Assembly (NCBI RefSeq): GCF_030282825.1
Contig: NZ_JASTZU010000025.1
Coordinates: 1 to 64,000, forward strand
Length of the DNA: 64,000 bases
Reading direction: 5' to 3'
Source: Aquibacillus rhizosphaerae
GTDB taxonomy: Bacteria > Bacillota > Bacilli > Bacillales > Amphibacillaceae
The notes beneath the pieces are model-generated. The model did not search any database, had not been told where the DNA came from, and saw only the letters and a list, made by a program, of their open reading frames with translations. The position numbers and the translations under genes were made by a program. This document shows positions 25,865-35,090 of this stretch, one piece after another; position 1 is the stretch's first letter, and the number at the start of each line of letters is the position of its first letter.

Positions 25865-27394
25865 TTGTATTCCTATAATGTAAAAAACTATGGTGCAGAA
25901 GGTAATGGGAAGAATCTAAATACAACTAGTATTCGAAAAACGATTGAGGCTTGTAGTAATCAAGGTGGTGGGATGGTTTATTTCCCTGCCGGAACTTATT
26001 TAACAGGACCAATTCATTTGGAAAGTAATATTACATTGTATGTGGATGCAGGAGCAACAATATTATTCACCGATGATTTTAATGCCTATCCACCGGTTTT
26101 AACTAGGTGGTCTGGCTATGAATGTTTCGGTTTCTCACCGTTAATTTACGGAAAAGATTTGAAAAACATTTCGATAAAAGGTGACGGTGTCATTGACGGT
26201 CAGGGCGAGTCCTGGTGGAAAGTGAATAGGGATTTGAAGCAGGGTATTAACTATCAATCGATTGAAACGGACGAAATAGCGGAATTGAATAAGGAGTTAA
26301 CTGAACCAGAAAATACTAATTTAGTGGAATGGGATTCACAGTTCTTACGTCCAGCCCTATTACAATTAATGAATTGTGAAAATGTTACGTTAGATGGAAT
26401 TACGTTACAGTATTCTCCATTTTGGAATACGCATTTGGTTTACTGTGACAATGTGACGGTACATAATGTCACGATAAGAAATCCATCGGATACTCCAAAT
26501 GGGGATGGGCTTGATATTGACTCTTGCTCTAGTGTTCGGGTATCTGACTGCTATTTTGATGTTGGTGATGATTGTATTGCAGTGAAGTCTGGCATCAACG
26601 AGCAAGGAAGAAGAATAGGTAAACCTTCAGAAAACATTACAATTACAAATTGTACGATGATTCATGGGCATGGTGGTGTTGTTCTGGGGAGCGAAAACTC
26701 AGGAGGTATCCAAAATGTAACCGTTTCTAATTGTGTGTTTATTGGGACTGATCGTGGAATTCGTTTGAAAACGAACCGTGCCAGAGGAGGCTATATCCGA
26801 AATATTCTCGTTAACAATATATTCATGGAAGATGTATTATGTCCAATTGCGATTAATTCTTTTTATCGCTATGGTGTCGATCTAACTGATCCATCGATGG
26901 TTGATCAGTCGCCTATGCCTATTACTGAAAAAACGCCAGTGATAGAACATATTCAAATTAGCAATGTCACAGCAAAGAAATGTCGTGCTGCAGCAGGATT
27001 TATATATGGACTTCCTGAAATGCCTGTAAAAGACATTAGTTTACGTCATGTAACGATAGAAATGACAAATGACCCTGCAGCAGCAGGCGGTGAACCAGAT
27101 ATGGTTAAAGAGGAAATCTTTATGGTTGGTGAAGGTATCTTCTGTAAGTACGTTGAGGGAATTGAGTTTCATCGTGTTCGTGTTGAAACACGACAAGGCT
27201 GTGCATTATTTCTAGAGGAAACTAAAGATGCAGAAATTGATAATCTGACGATGAAAAATATCCATGCGAATACACCAGTTGTAAAACTTAACAATGTGGA
27301 GGATATATATATTTGTGGAAGACAATCGATAAATTTAGCGGATGAATATGCTGCATTAGATAAGGACAGCTCAAGCAAAATACTATTTAACTGA
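25865..27394 (+). CDS. GH28 polygalacturonase-type hydrolase, cytoplasmic
   Basis: A 509-aa glycoside hydrolase family 28 protein with right-handed beta-helix repeats. The GH28 active site is complete: NGDGLDID (Asp214 and Asp217), GDDC (Asp235, Asp236), HGHGG (His269) and RLK (Arg300, Lys302). There is no signal peptide, so it should hydrolyse imported oligogalacturonate, probably in an exo manner. The TTG at 25865 is preferred, with GGAGG 7-9 nt upstream. A GTG at 25826 would overlap kdgF and add 13 residues. Confidence 0.9.
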   Translation: MYSYNVKNYGAEGNGKNLNTTSIRKTIEACSNQGGGMVYFPAGTYLTGPIHLESNITLYVDAGATILFTDDFNAYPPVLTRWSGYECFGFSPLIYGKDLKNISIKGDGVIDGQGESWWKVNRDLKQGINYQSIETDEIAELNKELTEPENTNLVEWDSQFLRPALLQLMNCENVTLDGITLQYSPFWNTHLVYCDNVTVHNVTIRNPSDTPNGDGLDIDSCSSVRVSDCYFDVGDDCIAVKSGINEQGRRIGKPSENITITNCTMIHGHGGVVLGSENSGGIQNVTVSNCVFIGTDRGIRLKTNRARGGYIRNILVNNIFMEDVLCPIAINSFYRYGVDLTDPSMVDQSPMPITEKTPVIEHIQISNVTAKKCRAAAGFIYGLPEMPVKDISLRHVTIEMTNDPAAAGGEPDMVKEEIFMVGEGIFCKYVEGIEFHRVRVETRQGCALFLEETKDAEIDNLTMKNIHANTPVVKLNNVEDIYICGRQSINLADEYAALDKDSSSKILFN

Positions 27395-27425
27395 AGAATT
27401 TAGTAGTAAAGGGGGGGATGAAGTG

Positions 27426-28976
27426 ATGAAGGAGACTAACAATGTATGGGTCGCTGATTTAGGAAATGGCTATTACCAAAATCCAATCATCCATGCTGAT
27501 TATTCTGACCCTGACGTGATTAGAGTAGGTGACGATTTCTTCATGGTGGCATCAAGCTTTAATATGTCTCCGTGTTTGCCAATCTTACATTCTAAGAATC
27601 TAGTGAATTGGGAAATTATAAATTATGTTTCTGATACATTTCCTGATTCCTCCTATGAGTTACCACGTCATGGTGATGGGGTTTGGGCGCCAAGTATCCG
27701 TTATCACGATGGGAAGTATTGGGTGTTTATTGGTGCTCCTGATGAAGGGATTTATATGAGTACAACGGACGATCCATTTGGTGAATGGAGTCCTTTGCAT
27801 CTAGTGAAAAAGGCGAAGGGGTGGATTGATCCGTGCCCGTTTTGGGATAACGACGGAAATGCATATTTAGTCCACGCATTTGCTAGAAGTAGGGCTGGTA
27901 TCAAACACATATTACAAGTTTGTAAAATGAAGCCAGATGGTACAGAGCTTCTAGATGAAGGAAGATATATTTTTGATGGCACAGAAAATCACCCAACTAT
28001 TGAAGGTCCTAAAATGTATAAACGAAATGGCTATTATTATATTTTTGCACCGGCTGGTGGTGTTGCGACTGGTTGGCAAACGGTTTTGCGTTCGAAATCA
28101 GTTTATGGTCCATATGAGGACAAAATTGTCTTGGAACAGGGACAAACAGATGTGAATGGTCCACATCAAGGAGGCTGGGTTGGGCTTGAATCTGGAGAAA
28201 GTTGGTTTATTCATTTTCAAGATAAAGGTGCTTACGGCAGAATCACGCATCTTCAGCCAATGAGCTGGGAGAACGATTGGCCGATAATGGGGACAGACCA
28301 GGATGAAAATGGTGTAGGTGAACCGGTACTGGAATGGAAGAAACCATCAGTGTCTATAGAAAATAAAGAAGTTACTGTACCACAAATGTCTGATGACTTT
28401 ACAGGTGAAACGTTGGGACTTCAGTGGCAATGGAAGGCCAATGTAAACAATAGCTGGTACACGCTTTTAGATAACCGACTAAGACTACATGCTGTTTCTC
28501 AACCTAATTATTTAAGAACCTTATATGATCTTCCAAATATCGTAACACAAAAATTTCCTTCACCAACCTTTAAAGCGACAACAAAGCTAACATTTAAACC
28601 AGCAAGCGAGGATGATTGTCTTGGATTTATCGTGACGGGCAGGCAGTATTCCTCACTTAAAGTGAAAAAGATAGAAGGCAATCTAACTATCTCAAAAGTA
28701 ACAGGAAATCTGTCTGAATCGGAAGTGCTTGAAGATGTAATTAAACTAGAGCAATCCAACAAGGTTAACTTGTATCTTCAGGTAGTAGTAGATATTGGAG
28801 CAAAATGTCAATTTACTTACAGCACGGATGGTGAACATTTCATCAAAATCGGTGATTCGTTTGTCGCAACTCCTGGTCAATGGATAGGGAGTCAGGTAGG
28901 GATGTTTTGTGTAAAGGAAGGGATTTCAGACAGTTCAGGTTACACGGATGTGCATTGGTTTAAGATTCATAAATAA
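27426..28976 (+). CDS. GH43 glycosidase (beta-xylosidase/arabinofuranosidase type), first copy
   Basis: A 516-aa GH43 enzyme. The five-bladed propeller starts at NPIIHADYSDPDV, whose Asp is the general base. IDPCPFWD supplies the pKa-modulating Asp and TIEGPKMYK the general-acid Glu. From about residue 320 a concanavalin-like C-terminal domain follows, as in GH43 beta-xylosidases. No signal peptide is present. GGGGGG lies before the GTG/ATG pair; the ATG is used. It probably removes xylose or arabinose from side chains of imported oligosaccharides. Confidence 0.88.
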   Translation: MKETNNVWVADLGNGYYQNPIIHADYSDPDVIRVGDDFFMVASSFNMSPCLPILHSKNLVNWEIINYVSDTFPDSSYELPRHGDGVWAPSIRYHDGKYWVFIGAPDEGIYMSTTDDPFGEWSPLHLVKKAKGWIDPCPFWDNDGNAYLVHAFARSRAGIKHILQVCKMKPDGTELLDEGRYIFDGTENHPTIEGPKMYKRNGYYYIFAPAGGVATGWQTVLRSKSVYGPYEDKIVLEQGQTDVNGPHQGGWVGLESGESWFIHFQDKGAYGRITHLQPMSWENDWPIMGTDQDENGVGEPVLEWKKPSVSIENKEVTVPQMSDDFTGETLGLQWQWKANVNNSWYTLLDNRLRLHAVSQPNYLRTLYDLPNIVTQKFPSPTFKATTKLTFKPASEDDCLGFIVTGRQYSSLKVKKIEGNLTISKVTGNLSESEVLEDVIKLEQSNKVNLYLQVVVDIGAKCQFTYSTDGEHFIKIGDSFVATPGQWIGSQVGMFCVKEGISDSSGYTDVHWFKIHK

Positions 28977-28999
28977 GACAGTAATGGAGGTGTAAGCGT

Positions 29000-30559
29000 A
29001 TGAAAACATTCAAAAACCCTATCATACCAGGTTTCTATCCAGATCCCTCTATTTGTAGGGTAGGAGAAGATTATTACGTAGTTACATCTACGTTCGAGTA
29101 TTTTCCAGGAGTACCCATCTTTCACAGTAAAGACTTAGTAAATTGGCGTCAAATAGGTCATGTGTTAGATCGTCCGTCACAATTAAATCTAGATGAAACG
29201 CCATGTTCAAAGGGCATCTATGCGCCTACAATCCGCTATCATGATGGTGTTTTTTATATGATTACAACATTTGTTGTTAGTAAAACGGGAGCTAGAAAGA
29301 ACTTTTATGTAACAGCAACAGACCCCGCTGGTCCTTGGTCTGATCCAATTTGGTTGGAAGGTGCACCTGGAATCGATCCATCCTTGTTTTTTGATGAGGA
29401 TGGAAAGGCTTACTACACTGGGAACCGTCCACCGCTGAAAGGAAAACAATATCCGAAACACAATGAGATTTGGTTGCAAGAATTAGATCTAGAAAAGAAA
29501 GAACTCGTTGGACCAACATTTAGTTTGTGGGAAGGTGCACTAAAACAGGCCCATGCCCAAGAGGCGTCTCACCTTTATAAGGTTAATGGTTGGTATTATC
29601 TTATTATTGCTGAAGGTGGTACTGGTTTTACACATGCCGTTACGATAGCCCGAAGTGAAAATATAACCGGCCCCTATGAGTCAACTGAAACAAACCCTAT
29701 CTTGACGCATCGCCACCTTGGAAAAAAACATCCAATCGTTAATGTTGGTCATGCTGACATTGTTGAAACACAAGACGGAGATTGGTGGATGGTTTGTCTT
29801 GGATCTCGTCCATATGGTGGTTACTACCGAAATCTTGGTAGAGAAACGTTCCTAGCACCATTTATTTGGGAAGATGGCTGGCCAGTTGTTAACCCAGGTA
29901 AAGGAATGATTGAAATGGAAATGGAGTTTCCGAACCTTAAAGAGACAAGGTGGATCCGTCCGCCTGCCTGCGACAATTTTGAGTCAGAAGATTTGCAGTT
30001 ACAATGGAATTTTCTACGAACACCACGAGGGAATTTCTGGTCTTTAAAAGAACGACCAGGATACTTACGATTGAAGTTAAAACCAGAGACAATAATGGAA
30101 GTGGAAAATCCAGCTTTTGTATGTAGGCGCCAGCAGCATATTAATTTTGAGGTAACGACTGTGATGGATTTTCAACCAAATAAACAATCAGATACAGCGG
30201 GTGTTGTCCTCTTGCAAAACAATGATTTTCAATTTCGAATGGAACATGTCCTAGAAGGGCAGAAGAACAAGATTCAATTAATTAGAAGAGAACAAGGCAA
30301 GGACGAGAAGATAGCTGCCGAGGTGATTGATAAAGATAGGCTGTATCTAAAGGTTGAGGCATATGGCCAAAAATATAGCTTTTTCTATCGTACAGAAACG
30401 GACTGGAAAGAGCTTGCTTTAAACGTTGATGGAACTATTTTAAGTACAGATATAGCTGGTGGATTTGTTGGTGCCTATATTGGACTCTATGCAAGTAGCA
30501 ACGGTAAAGCCAGTGATAACCATGCTGATTTTGATTGGTTTGAATACAACGAAATTTAA
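29000..30559 (+). CDS. GH43 beta-xylosidase (XynB-like), second copy
   Basis: A 519-aa GH43 protein. PGFYPDPSICRVGEDYY at the N-terminus, FEYFPGVPIFHSKDLVNW, PGIDPSLFFDEDG and AQEASHLYK carry the three acidic catalytic positions and match the XynB type of GH43. A concanavalin-like C-terminal domain spans about residues 325-519. It has no signal peptide. GGAGGTG lies before the ATG. It follows the first GH43 gene by 23 bp, and the two differ enough to suggest different linkages. Confidence 0.9.
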   Translation: MKTFKNPIIPGFYPDPSICRVGEDYYVVTSTFEYFPGVPIFHSKDLVNWRQIGHVLDRPSQLNLDETPCSKGIYAPTIRYHDGVFYMITTFVVSKTGARKNFYVTATDPAGPWSDPIWLEGAPGIDPSLFFDEDGKAYYTGNRPPLKGKQYPKHNEIWLQELDLEKKELVGPTFSLWEGALKQAHAQEASHLYKVNGWYYLIIAEGGTGFTHAVTIARSENITGPYESTETNPILTHRHLGKKHPIVNVGHADIVETQDGDWWMVCLGSRPYGGYYRNLGRETFLAPFIWEDGWPVVNPGKGMIEMEMEFPNLKETRWIRPPACDNFESEDLQLQWNFLRTPRGNFWSLKERPGYLRLKLKPETIMEVENPAFVCRRQQHINFEVTTVMDFQPNKQSDTAGVVLLQNNDFQFRMEHVLEGQKNKIQLIRREQGKDEKIAAEVIDKDRLYLKVEAYGQKYSFFYRTETDWKELALNVDGTILSTDIAGGFVGAYIGLYASSNGKASDNHADFDWFEYNEI

Positions 30560-30576
30560 TTACTTACTTGTTTTAA

Positions 30577-30649
30577 TCAATTTCATAATACCAATTTTGT
30601 CGTCACCTACTTGCCCTTAGATGACTGAATAAGGTAATTATGAAATTGA
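30577..30649. repeat. MITE-like repeat family C, copy 2
   Basis: A 73-bp element bounded by perfect 13-bp inverted repeats (TCAATTTCATAAT/ATTATGAAATTGA). It sits between the second GH43 gene and the GH105 gene within the same transcription direction. Confidence 0.88.
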
Positions 30650-30691
30650 CTCGTTTAAAGACTATTATCCTAATGATTGGGAGGAGATTGA

Positions 30692-31798
30692 ATGACTGTT
30701 AAGCTGAAAACATATCAAGGAAAAAAAGCATTAGAATGGGCTGAAGAAGCATGTAAAACTTTAATGAATCAGTATGAACCGATTAAACTTCCGCCAGAAA
30801 ATAGATGGCATTATCACCAAGGTGTTTTTCTATGTGGAATGCATGATGTATGGAAAGAAACTAATGAAGAATCTTATTACGACTACTTTAAAGAGTATGT
30901 AGATAAGCTTATAGATGAGGAAGGGAATTTTCTGTTTGCTCGTAGTGAGTTAGATGCTATCCAGCCAGGTCTATTATTACTTCCTTTATATGAAAAAACT
31001 GGTGAAAAACGGTATAAGATCGCTGCCACAAAACTTAGAAACTTACTGAAGACGTTGAATAAAACGAGAGAGGGCGGTTTCTGGCATAAGGACAAATACC
31101 CATACCAAATGTGGTTAGATGGCTTATATATGGGTGGACCGTTTGCTATCCAGTATGGACAGCTGTTTGATGAACCTGAATTAACTGATTTAGTAATGTA
31201 TCAAGAAGAATTAATGAGGAATAACACAAAAAATGAAATTACGGGGCTTTATTACCATGGATATGATGAGAGTAAACAAGCGCCATGGGCAACTCACAAT
31301 GGTCATGCTCCTGAGGTGTGGGGGCGTGCACTTGGTTGGTACAGTATGGTAACGACGAATTTTATAGAAATGTTACCTGAAAATCATCCGAAACGTGATG
31401 AGTTGAAACTTGTTGTACGAGAATTAATTGATAATCTTATCAAGTTTCAAGACAAAGAGACTGGACTATGGTATCAAATCGTTGACAAGGGTGATCAACC
31501 AGATAACTGGCTAGAAAGTTCATGCTCTAGTTTGTTTGTTTATTCCATTGCAAAAGCAGTAAACAAAGGATATATAGATGAGTCCTATTTTGAAGCGGCA
31601 GTTAAAGGATATGAAGGTCTTTTAAAACATAGCATTGACGTTGATAACAAAGGTAACTTAACACTAAGTGGAATTTGTATTGGAACATCGATCGGTGTTT
31701 ATGATTACTATGTTAACCGAGAAACGAGTGAAAATGATCTTCATGGTGTAGGAGCTTTTATATTAGCAAGTGTTCAAATTCACCAGCATGATCAATAG
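30692..31798 (+). CDS. GH105 unsaturated rhamnogalacturonyl/glucuronyl hydrolase (YteR/YesR type)
   Basis: A 368-aa (alpha/alpha)6-barrel enzyme that frees 4,5-unsaturated galacturonate from lyase products. Asp143 in MWLDGLYMG is at the same number as the catalytic Asp of YteR. WHYHQGVFLCGM, WGRALGWY and SSCSSLFVYSIAKAV are family segments. No signal peptide is present, matching the cytoplasmic location known for YteR. GGGAGGAG lies before the ATG. Its product is the substrate of the KdgF encoded upstream. Confidence 0.92.
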   Translation: MTVKLKTYQGKKALEWAEEACKTLMNQYEPIKLPPENRWHYHQGVFLCGMHDVWKETNEESYYDYFKEYVDKLIDEEGNFLFARSELDAIQPGLLLLPLYEKTGEKRYKIAATKLRNLLKTLNKTREGGFWHKDKYPYQMWLDGLYMGGPFAIQYGQLFDEPELTDLVMYQEELMRNNTKNEITGLYYHGYDESKQAPWATHNGHAPEVWGRALGWYSMVTTNFIEMLPENHPKRDELKLVVRELIDNLIKFQDKETGLWYQIVDKGDQPDNWLESSCSSLFVYSIAKAVNKGYIDESYFEAAVKGYEGLLKHSIDVDNKGNLTLSGICIGTSIGVYDYYVNRETSENDLHGVGAFILASVQIHQHDQ

Positions 31799-31892
31799 AT
31801 TACACAATCATATGTTTAGAGAATGTAACTTCCAATCTATAGTGACTACAGTTCGGAATCAATAGAAATATTAGAAAAGTTAGCTGAAAAAA

Positions 31893-31965
31893 TGAATTTC
31901 ATAATACCAATTTTGTCGTCACCTACTTGCCCTTAGATGACTGAATAAGGTAATTATGAAAATGA
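31893..31965. repeat. MITE-like repeat family C, copy 3
   Basis: A 73-bp element nearly identical to copy 2 and in the same orientation, 1.3 kb further on. Its terminal repeats have one mismatch each (GAATTTCATAAT/ATTATGAAAATG). It lies between the GH105 and acetylesterase genes. Confidence 0.87.
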
Positions 31966-32007
31966 CTCAAAAAACAAGAATAACTAATAAAATGGTGGTG
32001 AAGAACC

Positions 32008-32709
32008 ATGGAGAAAATTCATGTATATTTAGCCGGTGACTCGACAATGTCTGATTACGAACCCGAAAGATATCCGAGAACAGGCTGGGGGCAAGTGTTT
32101 CAAAATCATTTTAAAGAGGATGTTATAGTTTGTAATCATGGGGCCTCTGGTCGTAGTACGAAAACATTTATGGAAGAAGAACGTTTGCAACAGATTGACG
32201 AAAAGATTCGTCCGAATGACTACTTGTTTATCCAATTCGGTCACAATGATTCAAAAGTAGATAGTGAGCGATACACGGATCCCTTTACAACGTATAAGAA
32301 AAACTTGCGTGCTTTTATAGAAGTAGCAAGAAAAAAACAAGCACAACCAGTTTTGTTAACACCGGTGCAGAGGAGGAATTTTGAACCAGATGGTAGTGTA
32401 ATTGATTCGCATAAGGATTATCCTGTTGCAATGCGAGAGCTAGCACAGGAATTAGATGTTCCGCTAATTGATATAACGAAGTCTAGTACAACAATGTTGG
32501 CAAAATTAGGAGACAGGTCTTCTAAAAAGCTTTTTATGTGGCTAGAACCAGGAGAATACGATTATTACCCAGATGGTGAGCAAGATAATACTCATTTTTC
32601 TCTGGAAGGTGCCGAACGAATTGCACAGTTAGTTGTAGATGGATTAAAAGAATTCGATTTTCCACTAGTAAAGTGCTTAAAAGAAAGTGTACATGGAGGG
32701 AACGTATGA
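32008..32709 (+). CDS. Rhamnogalacturonan acetylesterase (CE12, SGNH fold)
   Basis: A 233-aa SGNH hydrolase removing acetyl groups from rhamnogalacturonan oligomers. AGDSTMSDY holds the nucleophile Ser12, NHGASGRSTKTF the block-II Gly, FIQFGHND the block-III Asn80, and DNTHFS the Asp193/His196 pair. The size matches bacterial RhgT/YesT-type enzymes. No signal peptide. The stop codon overlaps the start of the following GH28 gene (ATGA), so the two are translationally coupled. Confidence 0.92.
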   Translation: MEKIHVYLAGDSTMSDYEPERYPRTGWGQVFQNHFKEDVIVCNHGASGRSTKTFMEEERLQQIDEKIRPNDYLFIQFGHNDSKVDSERYTDPFTTYKKNLRAFIEVARKKQAQPVLLTPVQRRNFEPDGSVIDSHKDYPVAMRELAQELDVPLIDITKSSTTMLAKLGDRSSKKLFMWLEPGEYDYYPDGEQDNTHFSLEGAERIAQLVVDGLKEFDFPLVKCLKESVHGGNV

Positions 32710-34280
32710 CTAGTGAATATAAACCACTGGAAAACAAACAGATCCCTTCATTTATAGTGGATTTACCAATAATATCGGAAGAGCGCTTTAATGTTAAGGA
32801 TTACGGTGCAATTGGCGATGGTGTACATCTTAATACAGAGGCAATTAACAAAACGATTGAGGTTTGTTCTAATGCCGGTGGCGGAACAGTAGTTATCCCT
32901 TCAGGTATTTGGTTAACAGGTCCGCTTCGGCTGAAAAGCAAAGTGAATTTGCATGTGGAGTTTGGTTCACTCGTTTTGTTTACGGATGATTACAAGGCAT
33001 ATCCTTTAATTATGTCTAGCTTTGAAGGTGAACCAGTTGTGCGTTGCCAATCCCCGATAGATGGAGAAGGTCTAGAAGATGTGGCGATAACAGGTAAAGG
33101 AGTCTTTGATGGGTCTGGGGAGCGGTGGCGTCCGGTCAAAAAGTGGAAGATGACAGAGAAACAGTGGGCAAAATTGGTAGAATCTGGAGGGACTATTGAC
33201 GAAGAGAACGAGATATGGTGGCCTACACAAAAAGCGAAAAACGGGTCATCGATACTAGCAGAACTGAAAAATAAACCTTTTGTTGAAATAGAAGACTATC
33301 TACCGGTTCGTGAATATTTACGACCAAATCTATTAAGTTTACGAAAATCTAAAAGAATTTTAATAGATGGTCCAACATTTCAAAACTCTCCTGCTTGGAA
33401 TTTACACCCGTGGTTATGTCAGCACATAACGATTCGGAACATAACTGTAAGGAACCCTTGGTATTCTCAAAATGGTGATGGGCTTGATTTAGAATCATGT
33501 CGTTATGCTACTGTTACAGACTCTGTGTTTGATGTAGGGGATGATGCCATATGTATAAAGTCTGGAAAAAATGAAGCTGGTAGAAGGATTGCAGTCCCGA
33601 GTGAAGACATTTTAGTGGAACGATGCATTGTCTACAGTGGACATGGTGGAGTGGTTATCGGTAGTGAGATGTCCGGTGGTGTTCGGAACATTAAGGTAAG
33701 GGATTGTTTATTTTCTGGAACGGATAAAGGCATTCGTTTTAAAACAGTTAGAGGTAGAGGCGGAATAGTAGAGAATATTTCCATTGAAAAGATTCGGATG
33801 AACAAGATTAATCAAGAGGCTATCATTTTTCAGATGTACTATGAAGAAGAACAGATAGATGATTTAGAAGAAGAGGTGACAGATGGCACTCCAGTTTTCC
33901 GGAATATTTATATGGAAGATATCCAATGTACAAATGCAACGTCAGCTATTGTACTAAAAGGTCTACCAGAGATGCCACTTGATTCTATTACTTTTAAAAA
34001 AATTTCAATTGTTTCACAGAATGGTATCGAAGTTTCTAATGCGAAAAAACTTGATTTTTGTAATATGGAAGTTGACATAAATAAGGGCCCCCTAATGAAA
34101 ATAAAAAACTGTGATGAGATTTTTATCAAAGAATTCAAAAATCATACCCAAGTATGTACGTTTATGGATGTATCTGGAATAAACAATAGGTCTATTAAAT
34201 GTATTGATAGTAAGGTTAACTGTGAGCAAATGCTAGAAGTAGCTACCGAAGTTAACCGAAATCAGATTGTGATTAACTAA
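32706..34280 (+). CDS. GH28 polygalacturonase/rhamnogalacturonan-hydrolase type, second copy
   Basis: A 524-aa GH28 protein with complete active-site motifs: NGDGLDLES (Asp258, Asp261), GDDAICIKSG (Asp279, Asp280), SGHGGV (His313) and a downstream RFK. A 60-residue Trp/Lys-rich insert near residues 138-200 sets it apart from plain polygalacturonases and probably shapes a subsite. There is no signal peptide. The ATG overlaps the acetylesterase stop and has GGAGGG 7 nt upstream, hence the shorter start. Confidence 0.9.
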   Translation: MTSEYKPLENKQIPSFIVDLPIISEERFNVKDYGAIGDGVHLNTEAINKTIEVCSNAGGGTVVIPSGIWLTGPLRLKSKVNLHVEFGSLVLFTDDYKAYPLIMSSFEGEPVVRCQSPIDGEGLEDVAITGKGVFDGSGERWRPVKKWKMTEKQWAKLVESGGTIDEENEIWWPTQKAKNGSSILAELKNKPFVEIEDYLPVREYLRPNLLSLRKSKRILIDGPTFQNSPAWNLHPWLCQHITIRNITVRNPWYSQNGDGLDLESCRYATVTDSVFDVGDDAICIKSGKNEAGRRIAVPSEDILVERCIVYSGHGGVVIGSEMSGGVRNIKVRDCLFSGTDKGIRFKTVRGRGGIVENISIEKIRMNKINQEAIIFQMYYEEEQIDDLEEEVTDGTPVFRNIYMEDIQCTNATSAIVLKGLPEMPLDSITFKKISIVSQNGIEVSNAKKLDFCNMEVDINKGPLMKIKNCDEIFIKEFKNHTQVCTFMDVSGINNRSIKCIDSKVNCEQMLEVATEVNRNQIVIN

Positions 34281-34436
34281 TTAGTCCGTACATTAATGAA
34301 TAAGATGTTTATTTACACCTCAAGCAATCCTCTTCTTTGAGCTTGGTACAAATTAGTTAATTTAGATTAAGTGATAAAGGTTCCCTAAGTGTAAATACGT
34401 TTCAAAATGTAAACATTTAAGTTTGGAGGAGAGCTT

Positions 34437-35090
34437 ATGAAAAAGCTAAATGTTTTATCTAAAATTGTTAACCATGGAATAGTTGCAGTGGTTAGAGGAG
34501 ATTCGCCTCAACAAGCAATAGAGATTTCTGACGCTTGTATAAAAGGAAAGCTTTACGGTGTCGAGATAACTTTTACTGTAAATGATGCTGACCAGGTAAT
34601 TAAACAACTTGTTGATAAGTATCAAAACAATAAAGATGTCGTTATCGGTGCAGGAACAGTATTAGATCCATATACTGCTAGAATTGCTATTCTTGCAGGT
34701 GCTGAATTTATCGTTAGTCCAACTTTTGATAAAGCTACTGCAAAAATTTGTAACATGTATCAAATTCCGTACATGCCTGGGTGCTTAACCATCACAGAAA
34801 TGAGAGAGGCGCTAGAATATGGTGTAGACATTATAAAACTATTTCCAGGTAATGGGTTCGGAGCGAGTTTTTTGAAAGCGGTTAAAGCCCCATTACCTCA
34901 AGTGAATATCATGCCAACAGGTGGAGTAAGTCTGGATAATATAAAAGACTGGATTTCAAATGGTGCTGTCGCAGTAGGTGTAGGTGGTAATCTTATTGCC
35001 CCAGCTAAAGATGGTGATTTTGAAAAAATAACTAAAATTGCAGAGGAATATGTCAAAAAGGTAGAAGAAGCAAGAGGTGCTTTATTATGA
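34437..35090 (+). CDS. kdgA: KDPG/KHG aldolase
   Basis: 2-Dehydro-3-deoxy-6-phosphogluconate aldolase, 217 aa, splitting KDPG to pyruvate and glyceraldehyde 3-phosphate. GVEITFTV holds the catalytic Glu and VDIIKLFPGNGFG the Schiff-base Lys; the GAGTVLD phosphate loop and MPTGGVSLDNI complete the class I fold. GGAGGAG lies before the ATG. Its stop overlaps the kinase start (ATGA), a translational coupling that fits their consecutive steps. Promoter-region repeats of GTAAA and AAATGTAAACATTT precede it, of unknown meaning. Confidence 0.93.
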   Translation: MKKLNVLSKIVNHGIVAVVRGDSPQQAIEISDACIKGKLYGVEITFTVNDADQVIKQLVDKYQNNKDVVIGAGTVLDPYTARIAILAGAEFIVSPTFDKATAKICNMYQIPYMPGCLTITEMREALEYGVDIIKLFPGNGFGASFLKAVKAPLPQVNIMPTGGVSLDNIKDWISNGAVAVGVGGNLIAPAKDGDFEKITKIAEEYVKKVEEARGALL

